64,000 nt of DNA from an uncultured Pelagibacteraceae bacterium. GTDB taxonomy: Bacteria > Pseudomonadota > Alphaproteobacteria > Pelagibacterales > AG-422-B15. The DNA lies in the NCBI GenBank assembly GCA_902518955.1, contig CABYIR010000006.1, positions 1 through 64,000 of the forward strand, in the 5' to 3' direction. The notes beneath the pieces were generated by a model that was not told the origin of the DNA, did not search any database, and saw nothing but the letters and a program-made list of their open reading frames with translations. Shown piece after piece: positions 29,773 through 40,045 of this stretch (its first letter is position 1; the number at the start of each line of letters is the position of its first letter). Made by a program: the position numbers and the translations under genes.

Positions 29773-32208
29773 ATGAAATCTAGAGCAAAAGCAGTTGTGA
29801 TAGGTGGAGGTGTTGTAGGTGTAAGTACTTTATATCACCTCGCTAAAAAAGGGTGGTCAGATGTTGTTCTGTGTGAGAGAAAAGAACTAACCTCAGGTTC
29901 AACTTGGCATGCCGCTGGCCTCCTACCTCTTTTCAATATGAGTTACTCAGTTGGACAGCTTCACAAATATTCAGTTAAGTTTTATCAAGAATTGCAAAAA
30001 GAGACCGGTCAAGAAGTAGGGTTTAGCAATGTTAGTAATATTCGATTGGCGGAAACACAAGATCGAATGGATGAATATAAACAATACGCCGGAGTCGCTC
30101 AAACTATAGGAGTTGATGTTAAATTCTTAACGCCAGATGAGATTAAAGAAATTTGGCCTTTATGTAATACCGATGGTCTTATAGGTGCAATTCAACATCC
30201 TGAGGATGGGTATATTCAGCCAAATGATTTGACTCAAGCTCTAGCAAAAGGAGCGAGATCGCTCGGGGCTGAAATTTATCGTCAAACAACTGTAGTTGGT
30301 TTAGAGCAGCAGCCAGACGACTCGTGGATAGTTAAAACAGATAAAGGTGATATTCATGCAGATATAATTATTTCTTGTTCTGGAAACTTTGTAAGACAAA
30401 CTGGTGAAATGGTGGGATTAGATATTCCTGTCATTCCAGTTGAACATCAATACATTGTCACTGAGCCACATCCAGAAATAGTAAAAAGAAAAGAAGCTGG
30501 TCTCCCTGAAATGGGTGTACTGAGAGGGTCTGATGGCTCTTGGTATATGAGAGAAGAGGCTGGAGGATTAATTTTAGGACCTTACGAGAAGGGAGCGCCG
30601 TGTTGTTATGTAGACGGACCTAGCAATGATTGTGAATATGAACTATTTCAAGAAGATCTGGATCGTCTTGGACCTCATATTGAACATGCGATTAATAGAG
30701 TTCCCATCTTTGGTGAAGTGGGTATTAAGAAAGTCTATAACGGTGCAATTTGTTATACACCAGATGGTAGCCCAATTGTAGGACCTGCATGGGATAGAAA
30801 AAACCTTTATTTGAACGATGGCCATTCCTTTGGTATTACTGCTGCGGGTGGAGCTGGTTGGCAATTAGCCGAATGGATTGTAGATGGAGAGCCAACTATT
30901 GATATGCTTGGTGTTGAACCTAGAAGGTTTGGGGATTATGCTTCAAAAGCTTATCTTATTAAGAAGAATGAAGAAGCTTACGCAAATGTATTTACAATTC
31001 ATTACCCTGATGAAGAGCGAGATGCTGGTAGACCTCTAAGGCAAGCACCTTGTTATGATCGACTAAAAAATCTGGGAGCAGTTTTTGGACAAAAATTTGG
31101 TTGGGAAAGAGCAAATTGGTTTGCTCCTGAAGGTGTTGAACAAGTTGATGACTGGTCTTTCAGAAGATCTAAATGGTTTGAGCACATTGGAAACGAATGT
31201 AAAAACGTGGTTGAAAATGTAGGCTTGCTAGATATGAGTGCATTTGCAAAATGCAGAATAAGTGGCCCTGGTGCCGAAGCTTTTCTCGATAACCTAGTTA
31301 CAAATAAATTGCCAAAAAAGATTGGAAGAACAAACCTTTGTCACGCTCTTAACACAAAAGGCGGCGTTCATTCTGAATTTACTATTATGCGTGAAAGTGA
31401 AGATAGTTTTTATTGCGTATCAGCTGGAGCTTGGCAAAGACTAGATCATGATTGGATTAAAAAACATATGCCTAATGATAGATCTGTTTCTATGGAGAAT
31501 CTTACAAATAGCATGGGAGTTCTTGTTGTAGCTGGACCAAAATCTAGACAATTGTTTGAAAAAATATCAAATGATGACTTTTCCAATGAAGCGTTTCCAT
31601 GGCTATCTGGAAAAATGATCAATGTAGGTCTGTCTGAAACATTGGCCCTGAGAGTAAACTTTGTAGGTGAATTAGGATGGGAGCTGCACATGCCTATTGA
31701 CTCACAAAACACAATTTTTGACGCGCTAATGGAAGCTGGTGAAGAATTTGGAATTAAACCTTTTGGTATTCGAGCAATGGACTCGCTTAGGATAGAAAAA
31801 TCTTATCGATTAGTTGGTACTGAATTATCGATTGAATATGCAGCCTATGAATCTGGTTTAGATCGTTTTGTACATCCAAATAAAGGCGATTTCATTGGCC
31901 GAGACGCACTTGTTCAATGGAGGGAAAAGGGTTTTGATAATAAATTTGTTACTTTAGAAGTTCATGACGTAACAGATGCCGATGCTTTAGGTAATAATCC
32001 AATATACCAAGATGGCAATGTTGTTGGCAGAGCAACTGGCGGGAATTATGGTTTCAGAATTCAAAAATCAATTGCTCTTGCAATGGTCAATCCAAAATGT
32101 GCGGAACCTGGTGCAAAACTTACTATGGATATTTTAGGCAACATGCATAATGTTACTGTTATTGAAGAAAGCCCTTATGACCCAACCAATGAAAAGCTTA
32201 GATCATAG
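29773..32208 (+). CDS. Dimethylglycine/sarcosine dehydrogenase-like FAD + GcvT protein
   Basis: 811 aa; VVIGGGVVGVSTLYHLAKKGWSDVVLCERKELTSGSTWHAAG N-term; GcvT-like C-term (FVGELGWELHMP..FGIRAMDSLRIEKSYR). Confidence 0.88.
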   Translation: MKSRAKAVVIGGGVVGVSTLYHLAKKGWSDVVLCERKELTSGSTWHAAGLLPLFNMSYSVGQLHKYSVKFYQELQKETGQEVGFSNVSNIRLAETQDRMDEYKQYAGVAQTIGVDVKFLTPDEIKEIWPLCNTDGLIGAIQHPEDGYIQPNDLTQALAKGARSLGAEIYRQTTVVGLEQQPDDSWIVKTDKGDIHADIIISCSGNFVRQTGEMVGLDIPVIPVEHQYIVTEPHPEIVKRKEAGLPEMGVLRGSDGSWYMREEAGGLILGPYEKGAPCCYVDGPSNDCEYELFQEDLDRLGPHIEHAINRVPIFGEVGIKKVYNGAICYTPDGSPIVGPAWDRKNLYLNDGHSFGITAAGGAGWQLAEWIVDGEPTIDMLGVEPRRFGDYASKAYLIKKNEEAYANVFTIHYPDEERDAGRPLRQAPCYDRLKNLGAVFGQKFGWERANWFAPEGVEQVDDWSFRRSKWFEHIGNECKNVVENVGLLDMSAFAKCRISGPGAEAFLDNLVTNKLPKKIGRTNLCHALNTKGGVHSEFTIMRESEDSFYCVSAGAWQRLDHDWIKKHMPNDRSVSMENLTNSMGVLVVAGPKSRQLFEKISNDDFSNEAFPWLSGKMINVGLSETLALRVNFVGELGWELHMPIDSQNTIFDALMEAGEEFGIKPFGIRAMDSLRIEKSYRLVGTELSIEYAAYESGLDRFVHPNKGDFIGRDALVQWREKGFDNKFVTLEVHDVTDADALGNNPIYQDGNVVGRATGGNYGFRIQKSIALAMVNPKCAEPGAKLTMDILGNMHNVTVIEESPYDPTNEKLRS

Positions 32209-32219
32209 AAAAATCTCTA

Positions 32220-33299
32220 ATGTCTAAGGCGTTAGATTTTTATCTTGATTTATGTTCCTCTGGGGCGATTGAAAAAGATCAAAATCAAATCGATTTACTA
32301 ACAGAATTAGAGATATTTTTGTCTAACTCCGATGAGAATATCTTTTCAAAAATATTTAAATTTTCATCACAAGAAAATTCTTTAACTTGTTTTTATTTAC
32401 ACGGCAATGTTGGATCTGGAAAAACTCTTTTAATGGATTTAATTTCAAAAGTAATTTTATCTAATAAGTTTATGAGAATTCATTTTCATGAATTCATGAT
32501 TAAAACTCATAATTCTCTCCATGAATTAAGATCTAAGAATTATTCAAAAGATGACTTGATTGCAAGTTATGCAAAAATGATTCAATTAGAAACAGACATA
32601 ATTTTCTTTGACGAATTTCAAGTTACAAACATTGCTGATGCTATGATACTAAGCCAGCTTTTTACTGAATTTTTTAATAAGAAAATTAAAATAGTCTTAA
32701 CTACAAATATATTTCCAGATGATTTATATAAAGATGGTTTACAAAGAGAACTTTTTTTACCTTTTATCGAGCTCATTAAGCAAAAATCAAAAATCTTTGA
32801 ACTTAATACAGGCAAAGACTATAGGAAATTAAATCTAAATAATGATGAGGTTTACTTTTCTCCTATAAATTTAGCCACATCTCATAAAATAAATGATTTG
32901 TACATTAAGCTTTCTGAGAATAGTGAAGAAATTAATAAAATTATAAACGTAAAAGGAAGAGAAGTTGTAATAAAGAGATTGGCTAAAAGAGTATCTAGGT
33001 TTTATTTTGATGAGATATGTGGACTGCCTTTGGGCGCCGAAGATTATCTAAGCATGATAAGCTTTTTTGATACAATTATTATAGAAAATATAAAAAACTT
33101 TTCTAATGAAAGTATAAATGAGCAACTCAGATTTATAAACCTTGTTGATGTATTATATGACAATAATATTAATTTAGTACTTAGCAGCGCTGTTAATATT
33201 AGTGAAATAGTCTCCGCTTTTCATTTAAAAGAAAAATTTAAAAGAACACAGAGTAGACTTGAAGAAATGAAATCAAGAAAATATAGAGACGCATCATGA
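32220..33299 (+). CDS. zapE: AFG1/ZapE-family ATPase
   Basis: YLHGNVGSGKTLLMDL (Walker A), IIFFDEFQVTNIADAMIL, RIHFHEFM. Confidence 0.85.
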   Translation: MSKALDFYLDLCSSGAIEKDQNQIDLLTELEIFLSNSDENIFSKIFKFSSQENSLTCFYLHGNVGSGKTLLMDLISKVILSNKFMRIHFHEFMIKTHNSLHELRSKNYSKDDLIASYAKMIQLETDIIFFDEFQVTNIADAMILSQLFTEFFNKKIKIVLTTNIFPDDLYKDGLQRELFLPFIELIKQKSKIFELNTGKDYRKLNLNNDEVYFSPINLATSHKINDLYIKLSENSEEINKIINVKGREVVIKRLAKRVSRFYFDEICGLPLGAEDYLSMISFFDTIIIENIKNFSNESINEQLRFINLVDVLYDNNINLVLSSAVNISEIVSAFHLKEKFKRTQSRLEEMKSRKYRDAS

Positions 33300-34525
33300 A
33301 AGTAGCAGTAATTGGAGCAGGAATTGTTGGCTTGTCTACTGCAAATTGGCTGAAGAGATATGGTCAGGATGTGACACTTTTTGATAGGGAAGACCCAGGC
33401 AGTCAAGCCAGTTTTGGGAATGCAGGAACATATGCCAAATATGCTAACATACCAACTAACTCATCATCATTTTTTTATCTTTTTCCATATTTATTGCTAA
33501 ATAAAAATAGCCCCTTATTTTTTAAAAGAGGAAAATTTATTCAATCCTTACCATGGCTGATGCAATATTTAAGCAATTGCAGACAGTCGAAAGTTAGAGA
33601 TACATCAAATAAACTAACTACATTACTTTCATTAGTGGATGAAGGATACGAAGATTTATTTAATGACGCTGATATTGAAAATTTAATTTCACGTGAAAGT
33701 ATATTTTATGTCTGGTCAAATAAATTATTTTATAATTCAGCAAGGAAAGATTTTGAAACCCGAGAGAAAACTGGTGTAAAAATAGAAATTATTTCTAAAA
33801 ATGAAATTAACGATGTTGAGCCAAATATAAATAATATTTTTTACAAAGGGGCTTTATTTAAAGGATCATATTTTGCAAAAAATCCAAAAAAAATAAGTGA
33901 AAAACTACTGCAACTTTTCATTGAAAAGGGTGGAAATTTTAAAAAAGAAAAGATTGATGCTATTAAAATTTTAGATACAAACAAAGTAAATATTCACACA
34001 AATGAAAATACTTATATTTATGATCGCATCGTTTTATGTGCTGGAGTGTGGTCAAAAAAATTAACTGATAAACTTGGTGAAAATATTCCATTAACAAGTG
34101 AGAGAGGTTATCATTTGATGTATCCTCATCCTGAAAATTCAATTTCAAGACCAATTGCTTGGCAAGAAAGAGGAGTATATTTTACTCCAATGCAAGATGG
34201 TCTTCGAGCAGGAGGTGTGGTGGAGTTAGGGGGCAACTCAAATGAAATAAGTTCTAAGGTCGTGTCTTATTTAAAAAGAGCTACAGAGGCCGTTTTTCCT
34301 AACATAAACAATCATTTAAGTGAATGGGTTGGATTTAGACCATCAGTACCAGACTCTCTGCCGGTCATTGGACAATCAAAAAAAAATCCTTATATTTACT
34401 ACTGCTTTGGGCATCAACATATTGGATGGTCTCTAGGCGGTATCTCTGGAAAACTTATCGCACAAGAAATTTGTGCTAATAAAACAGATATAGATTTAAA
34501 ACCTTTTTCTGTAGGAAGATTTTAA
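33296..34525 (+). CDS. FAD-dependent oxidoreductase, D-amino acid dehydrogenase (DadA)-like
   Basis: [52 protein letters not shown]. Confidence 0.85.
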   Translation: MKVAVIGAGIVGLSTANWLKRYGQDVTLFDREDPGSQASFGNAGTYAKYANIPTNSSSFFYLFPYLLLNKNSPLFFKRGKFIQSLPWLMQYLSNCRQSKVRDTSNKLTTLLSLVDEGYEDLFNDADIENLISRESIFYVWSNKLFYNSARKDFETREKTGVKIEIISKNEINDVEPNINNIFYKGALFKGSYFAKNPKKISEKLLQLFIEKGGNFKKEKIDAIKILDTNKVNIHTNENTYIYDRIVLCAGVWSKKLTDKLGENIPLTSERGYHLMYPHPENSISRPIAWQERGVYFTPMQDGLRAGGVVELGGNSNEISSKVVSYLKRATEAVFPNINNHLSEWVGFRPSVPDSLPVIGQSKKNPYIYYCFGHQHIGWSLGGISGKLIAQEICANKTDIDLKPFSVGRF

Positions 34526-34527
34526 TT

Positions 34528-35769
34528 ATGAAATATTCTGCGATTAATTTAGTTCGGAATGCTTTTTCTTATCATGAAAATTGGCAAAAAGCATGGAGTA
34601 GTCCGGAGTTAAAAAAAGAATATGATGTAATAATCGTTGGCGGCGGTGGTCATGGATTGGGCACAGCTTACTATTTAGCAAAAGAATTTGGAGTTAAGAA
34701 TATTGCCCTTTTAGAAAAAGGATGGATTGGTGGAGGCAATACTGGAAGAAATACTACAATAATTAGATCAAATTATTTATGGGATGAAAGTGCTGCACTT
34801 TATAACCATGCTGTCAACTTATGGGAAGGGTTGTCTAGTGAACTTAACTTTAATGTAATGTTTTCCCAGAGAGGTTTATATCACCTTGCACACTCAGTTC
34901 ATGATATGCAGGAGATTACTCGTCGAGCATATTCAAATTACTTAAATGGAGTCGATGCTGAAATACTTAATCAGGATCAGGTAAAGAAAAATATACCTCA
35001 TATGAATGTGAATGGAAGGTATCCAGTTTTAGGAGCAATCCTTCAACGAAGAGCTGGAACCGCAAGACACGATGCAGTTGCATGGGGTTATGCTCGAGCC
35101 GCGGAGAACTTAGGAGTTGATATCATTCAAAACTGTGAAGTTACTGGAATAGATGTTTCCAATGGAATTGTTAAAGGATTACAGACAACCAAAGGATCAG
35201 TTAATGCAAAAAAAGTAGGCCTCGTTCCAGCTGGACATAGCTCTGTACTGGCCAATATGGCTGGTTTTCGATTACCAATTAGTTCTGTCCCTCTGCAAGC
35301 TTTGGTAAGTGAGCCGATAAAACCAATCTTAGACTGCGTAATTATGTCTAATACAGTACATGTTTATGTAAGCCAATCTGACAAAGGAGAGCTTGTGGTT
35401 GGAGCAGGTTCAGACTCCTATAATTCTTATTCTCAAAGAGGTTCATTTGATATGATTGAGCATATTATGGGACCATTGACAGAATTATTTCCAATATTTT
35501 CTCGATTAAAAATGTTACGACAATGGGGAGGAATTGTAGACGTCACTCCCGACAGAAGCCCTATAATAGGAAAAACTCCTATTGAAAATTTATTCATTAA
35601 TTGTGGCTGGGGCACAGGAGGTTTTAAAGCAACACCTGGTTCGGCACATGTATTTGCTGAAACTGTCGCAAAAGGAGAGCCAAATAAAATTGCTTCTCCA
35701 TTTTCGATTGAAAGACATTTTAGTGGTGCTTTAGTTGATGAAGCTGCAGCTGCAGCAGTGGCTCATTAG
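34528..35769 (+). CDS. soxB: Sarcosine oxidase beta subunit
   Basis: [57 protein letters not shown]. Confidence 0.93.
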   Translation: MKYSAINLVRNAFSYHENWQKAWSSPELKKEYDVIIVGGGGHGLGTAYYLAKEFGVKNIALLEKGWIGGGNTGRNTTIIRSNYLWDESAALYNHAVNLWEGLSSELNFNVMFSQRGLYHLAHSVHDMQEITRRAYSNYLNGVDAEILNQDQVKKNIPHMNVNGRYPVLGAILQRRAGTARHDAVAWGYARAAENLGVDIIQNCEVTGIDVSNGIVKGLQTTKGSVNAKKVGLVPAGHSSVLANMAGFRLPISSVPLQALVSEPIKPILDCVIMSNTVHVYVSQSDKGELVVGAGSDSYNSYSQRGSFDMIEHIMGPLTELFPIFSRLKMLRQWGGIVDVTPDRSPIIGKTPIENLFINCGWGTGGFKATPGSAHVFAETVAKGEPNKIASPFSIERHFSGALVDEAAAAAVAH

Positions 35770-35773
35770 TTAT

Positions 35774-36049
35774 ATGTTTGTTATTAAGTGTCCATATTGC
35801 GGTGATAGAGATCAAACTGAATTCTCATGTCATGGAGAAGCTCATATAGCAAGACCAGAAAACCCAGAAACTCTCACTGATGAAGAGTGGGGAGAATATC
35901 TTTTTATTAGATCAAATAAAAAAGGCATCCATTATGAAAGATGGACGCATGATCATGGTTGTAGACGATGGTTCAATGTAATGAGAGACACTGTTTCTGA
36001 CGAAATACTTGTAACTTACAAAATGGGTGAGGAAAAACCTAAATCATAA
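35774..36049 (+). CDS. soxD: Sarcosine oxidase delta subunit
   Basis: MFVIKCPYCGDRDQTEFSCHGEAHIARP; ATG at 35774 chosen over track start 35735. Confidence 0.92.
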   Translation: MFVIKCPYCGDRDQTEFSCHGEAHIARPENPETLTDEEWGEYLFIRSNKKGIHYERWTHDHGCRRWFNVMRDTVSDEILVTYKMGEEKPKS

Positions 36050-36051
36050 TT

Positions 36052-39000
36052 ATGAGTAATCAAAATAGAATATACAAAGGTGGAAGAGTCGATAGAGATC
36101 AAGCTATTAATTTTAAGTTCAATGGTAAAGAATATGTTGGTTATCAAGGAGATACCCTTGCATCTGCATTGTTAGCTAATGATGTTCATTTAATAGGCAG
36201 AAGCTTCAAATATCACAGACCAAGAGGAATACTCACCTCTGGTTCTGAAGAGCCAAATGCTTTAGTACAACTTGGTTTAGGAGCAAGAACTGAGCCTAAC
36301 ATGAGAGCTACTGAAATTGAAATTTATGAAGGCCTAGAAGCCTCTAGTCAAAATTGCTGGCCATCAGTTAATTTTGATATTGGTAGTATCAATAATTTTT
36401 TATCAAGAGTTTTTCCCGCTGGATTTTATTATAAGACTTTTATGTGGCCACCAAGTTTATGGCTATTCTATGAACACTTTATTCGAAAGGCAGCTGGACT
36501 TGGAGTTGCTCCAACAGCCAAGAATCCTGATCGTTATGAGCAAAAATTTCATTATTGTGACATCTTAGTAGTAGGAGGAGGCGCCTCAGGATTAATGTCA
36601 GCTCTTGCAGCTGGAAGATCAGGCTGTGATGTTCTACTTATTGATGAAAAGCCTGAGCCAGGAGGTTACTTAAGAAATATTTCAGCAAAAATTGATAATC
36701 TTAATTCAAATGACTGGATAAACGATATTCTAAAAGAATTAGAGTCTTATGACAATGTTACAATTCTAAATCGCACAGCTGTAATGGGTTATTATGACTA
36801 TAATTATCTCACAGCACTTCAAAAAGTTACAAATCACCTACCTTATTTATCTGATAAAATGCCGAGGGAGAGATATTGGAGAATAAGAGCAAAAAAAGTT
36901 ATTTTGGCCCAAGGTGCATTTGAGAGACCTCTTGTATTTTCAGGAAATGATCGGCCGGGAATTATGTTAGCCTCTGCGGCCAGAACATACCTCAATCAAT
37001 TTGGTGTTTTGCCTGGAAAATCAGTTATTCTTTTCACTAATAATGACCATGCCTATGGAACAGCGATTGACTTTGCAAATAAGGGGGCAAAGGTAACGAT
37101 TGTAGACAATAGAGAAGATATTCCCTCTGAGTTGAGCGATAGATGCAATAAAGTAAAAATTAAAATTTATCCATCTCACTCAATAATTAATACCTATGGG
37201 TACCAAAAAGTTAAAAAAGTTGAGATACAAAAAGTTGATCAAAATAATAATGAATTAACTGGCAGTTTAAGAGAAATTGAATGTGACCTTGTTTTAATGT
37301 CAGGTGGATGGAATCCTTCAGTTCAACTATTTAGTCAATCAAGAGGTAAGCTTAAATATCAAAGTAAATTAAATTCATTCATTCCAAATAATTTGATTAA
37401 AAACCAAAAAGTTGTTGGATGCAATAATGGAGACTTCAATTTATTAAAAGTTTTAAAAAATTCTTATCAAGTAGGTTTGGAATTTGCATCTGAACTTGGT
37501 AAGTCTGCAAATAAAAGTTTAGAAATTGAAACTGCATTTGAGGACTTAGAGTTTACCGAAGCGAAGGTTGAACCATATATGATTGGAAAAAAGAAGGTTA
37601 CTCATGGATCTAAACACTTTGTTGATTTTCAACACGATGTAACAGCAGCTGATATTTTTCTAGCTCAAAGAGAAGGCTATATAAGTGTTGAGCATACTAA
37701 GCGATACACGACTACCGGAATGGGAACTGATCAAGGAAAAACATCAAATGTTAATGCTTTAGCTTTAATGTCACATATTCATGATAAGCCAGTTGACAAT
37801 ATCGGTCATACTACGTTTAGACCGCCTTATTCTCCACAAACAATAGGAGCCATTGCAGGGAGAAATGTTGATCATTTATTTGATCCTGAGAGAAAGACAG
37901 CTATTCATCAATGGCATGTTGATAATGGAGCTGAATTTGAAGATGTAGGTCAATGGAAAAGACCATACTTCTTTCCTCAAAAAAATGAAAATATTCAGGA
38001 TGCTGTAAATAGAGAATGTAGAGCAGTAAGAAATGGCTTGGGTATTCTTGATGCCTCCACATTGGGCAAAATTGATTTACAGGGACCTGATGTCGCTAAG
38101 TTTCTAAACCTTATATATACCAATGCATGGTCAAAGCTTGAAGTAGGCTCTTGCCGTTATGGTTTAATGTGTAATGAACATGGAATGGTATTTGATGATG
38201 GAGTGACAAGCAGAATTTCAGAAAATCGATACCATATGACCACTACTACAGGAGGTGCCGCGAGAGTTATGTCATGGTTAGAGGAATTTCTTCAAACTGA
38301 GTGGCTTGATATGGAAGTTTTTTGTACTTCTGTTACGGAGCAATGGACTGTTCTCAGTATTTCTGGTCCTAACTCAAGAGAGTTTTTATCAAGTCTTACT
38401 GATATTGATATTTCAAAGGAAGCTTTTCCTTTCATGAAAATGAAAGAGGGTAAAGTGTGTGGAGTCGATGCAAGAATATTTAGAATTAGTTTTACGGGTG
38501 AATTGAGTTTTGAAATTAATGTTCCATCTAGATATGGTTTATTCGTTTGGAATGAGTTTATGAAGCACGGAAAGAAATATGACATTACTCCTTATGGCAC
38601 TGAGTCAATGCATGTCTTAAGAGCAGAAAAAGGCTTCATTATTGTTGGACAAGATACTGATGGTAGCGTTACACCTAAAGATATGAATATGGATTGGATT
38701 GTTTCTAAGAAGAAAGATGATTTTCTTGGTAAGCGCTCTTTTTCAAGGTCAGATACAATACGAACTGATAGAAAACAACTTGTAGGTCTTTTAGTGAATG
38801 ACAAAAAGACAGTTTTGCCTGAAGGCAGTTATGTCGTTGATGAGGCAAAACCGAGGCCACCAATGGACATGATTGGTCATGTAAGTTCTAGTTATTATAG
38901 CCCAACATGCGATCATCCTATTGCTCTTGCGTTAATTAAAAATGGTTTAAATCGTATGGGTGATGTTGTGAAAATTCCACTAATGAGCGGTAAAGTAATT

Positions 39001-39060
39001 GATGCAACAATCACAGACTCAATATTTTATGACAAGGAAGGGGCTCGAAATAATGAGTAA
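36052..39060 (+). CDS. soxA: Sarcosine oxidase alpha subunit
   Basis: 1002 aa; FKYHRPRGILTSGSEEPNALV, DILVVGGGASGLMSALAAGRSG, C-terminal GcvT domain. Confidence 0.94.
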   Translation: MSNQNRIYKGGRVDRDQAINFKFNGKEYVGYQGDTLASALLANDVHLIGRSFKYHRPRGILTSGSEEPNALVQLGLGARTEPNMRATEIEIYEGLEASSQNCWPSVNFDIGSINNFLSRVFPAGFYYKTFMWPPSLWLFYEHFIRKAAGLGVAPTAKNPDRYEQKFHYCDILVVGGGASGLMSALAAGRSGCDVLLIDEKPEPGGYLRNISAKIDNLNSNDWINDILKELESYDNVTILNRTAVMGYYDYNYLTALQKVTNHLPYLSDKMPRERYWRIRAKKVILAQGAFERPLVFSGNDRPGIMLASAARTYLNQFGVLPGKSVILFTNNDHAYGTAIDFANKGAKVTIVDNREDIPSELSDRCNKVKIKIYPSHSIINTYGYQKVKKVEIQKVDQNNNELTGSLREIECDLVLMSGGWNPSVQLFSQSRGKLKYQSKLNSFIPNNLIKNQKVVGCNNGDFNLLKVLKNSYQVGLEFASELGKSANKSLEIETAFEDLEFTEAKVEPYMIGKKKVTHGSKHFVDFQHDVTAADIFLAQREGYISVEHTKRYTTTGMGTDQGKTSNVNALALMSHIHDKPVDNIGHTTFRPPYSPQTIGAIAGRNVDHLFDPERKTAIHQWHVDNGAEFEDVGQWKRPYFFPQKNENIQDAVNRECRAVRNGLGILDASTLGKIDLQGPDVAKFLNLIYTNAWSKLEVGSCRYGLMCNEHGMVFDDGVTSRISENRYHMTTTTGGAARVMSWLEEFLQTEWLDMEVFCTSVTEQWTVLSISGPNSREFLSSLTDIDISKEAFPFMKMKEGKVCGVDARIFRISFTGELSFEINVPSRYGLFVWNEFMKHGKKYDITPYGTESMHVLRAEKGFIIVGQDTDGSVTPKDMNMDWIVSKKKDDFLGKRSFSRSDTIRTDRKQLVGLLVNDKKTVLPEGSYVVDEAKPRPPMDMIGHVSSSYYSPTCDHPIALALIKNGLNRMGDVVKIPLMSGKVIDATITDSIFYDKEGARNNE

Positions 39061-39619
39061 TACGAATTCACCTTTGCAAAGTAAAGATAAAATAAAATCA
39101 TCTAATATTAATCTTGAGTATATGGATTTTATTGGAAAAATTAATTTAAGAATAAGAGATGCTGATACTGATGTTCTCAATAAGGTTTCAGCTTACTTGG
39201 GTTATGAGTTACCAAAAAATTCTGGTGAAGTAAGTACAAATGATGAGTCCAGAACAGCATGGCTTGGGCCAAATGAATTTTTAATTCAATGCGCTGAAGA
39301 TAAAAAAGATAATTTTATTGAGGATCTTAATAGAAATTTGAATGATTGTTTCCATGCTTTAACGGATGTATCTGACTATTATATAACTATTCGATTGAGT
39401 GGAAAAAAAAGTATTGATGTCCTAGAAAAAGGCTGTCCTTTAAATTTTAAAGAATATTTAAAAAATAAAAATACGTGTGCTCAGTCTTATATATCCAAAG
39501 GAACAGTATTAATTGATAGATTATCAGATGATCAAGTATTTGACATCTTGATTAGATGGAGCTTTGCAGATTATTTGTGGGATTGGCTTTCAGACTCCTG
39601 CCGTGAGTATGTAGACTAG
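39053..39619 (+). CDS. soxG: Sarcosine oxidase gamma subunit
   Basis: Follows and overlaps soxA by 8 nt; TAWLGPNEFLIQC, DVSDYYITIRLSGKKSIDVLEKGCPLN. Confidence 0.85.
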   Translation: MSNTNSPLQSKDKIKSSNINLEYMDFIGKINLRIRDADTDVLNKVSAYLGYELPKNSGEVSTNDESRTAWLGPNEFLIQCAEDKKDNFIEDLNRNLNDCFHALTDVSDYYITIRLSGKKSIDVLEKGCPLNFKEYLKNKNTCAQSYISKGTVLIDRLSDDQVFDILIRWSFADYLWDWLSDSCREYVD

Positions 39620-39622
39620 AAG

Positions 39623-40000
39623 ATGGCAGGAAGTAAAACTTCATTAATCAGAGTATTATTGAATGGAATACAAAAAAAGTGCCCTAATTGCAGTAAGGCA
39701 AAATTTTCTCTGGATATTTAAGCATCAATAGTCATTGTAGCCATTGCAATGAATACTTATCAATTTATCGAACAGATTTTTGGACCATGGCTATCAATAG
39801 TGTTGGCTGGCCACATCGTAATACCTCTTGTATTAAGCACTGAACAAACTTTTACTCCATCTCTATGGCTTCAGGCTCTCATATGGATACCATTTTCATT
39901 GCTTGTTGTTCTATATCTACTTCCTATATAAAAAAGTATATGCCTTGCAATTATATGGCGATTAAAAATAAAGGATCAAGAATTAGATGATCATGTTTAG
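39623..40000 (+). pseudogene. DUF983-family protein, degraded (three lesions)
   Basis: Composite read MAGSKTSLIRVLLNGIQKKCPNCSK-KIFSGYLSINSHCSHCNEYLSIYRTDF/GPWLSIVLAGHIVIPLVLSTEQTFTPSLWLQALIWIPFSLLVVLYLLPI*KSICLAIIWRLKIKDQELDDHV: one frame change near 39691-39710, an opposite change at the T5 run near 39777-39781, and in-frame TAA at 39929-39931. Confidence 0.8.
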
Positions 40001-40045
40001 TTACGCAATCTTTGATTTTTATATTTAAGGTCATATATATTCAAT

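Noticed and set aside
39749-39931. Stand-alone 60-aa ORF
   Set aside because: It is a fragment of the DUF983 pseudogene; the proper N-terminal coding lies upstream in other frames.
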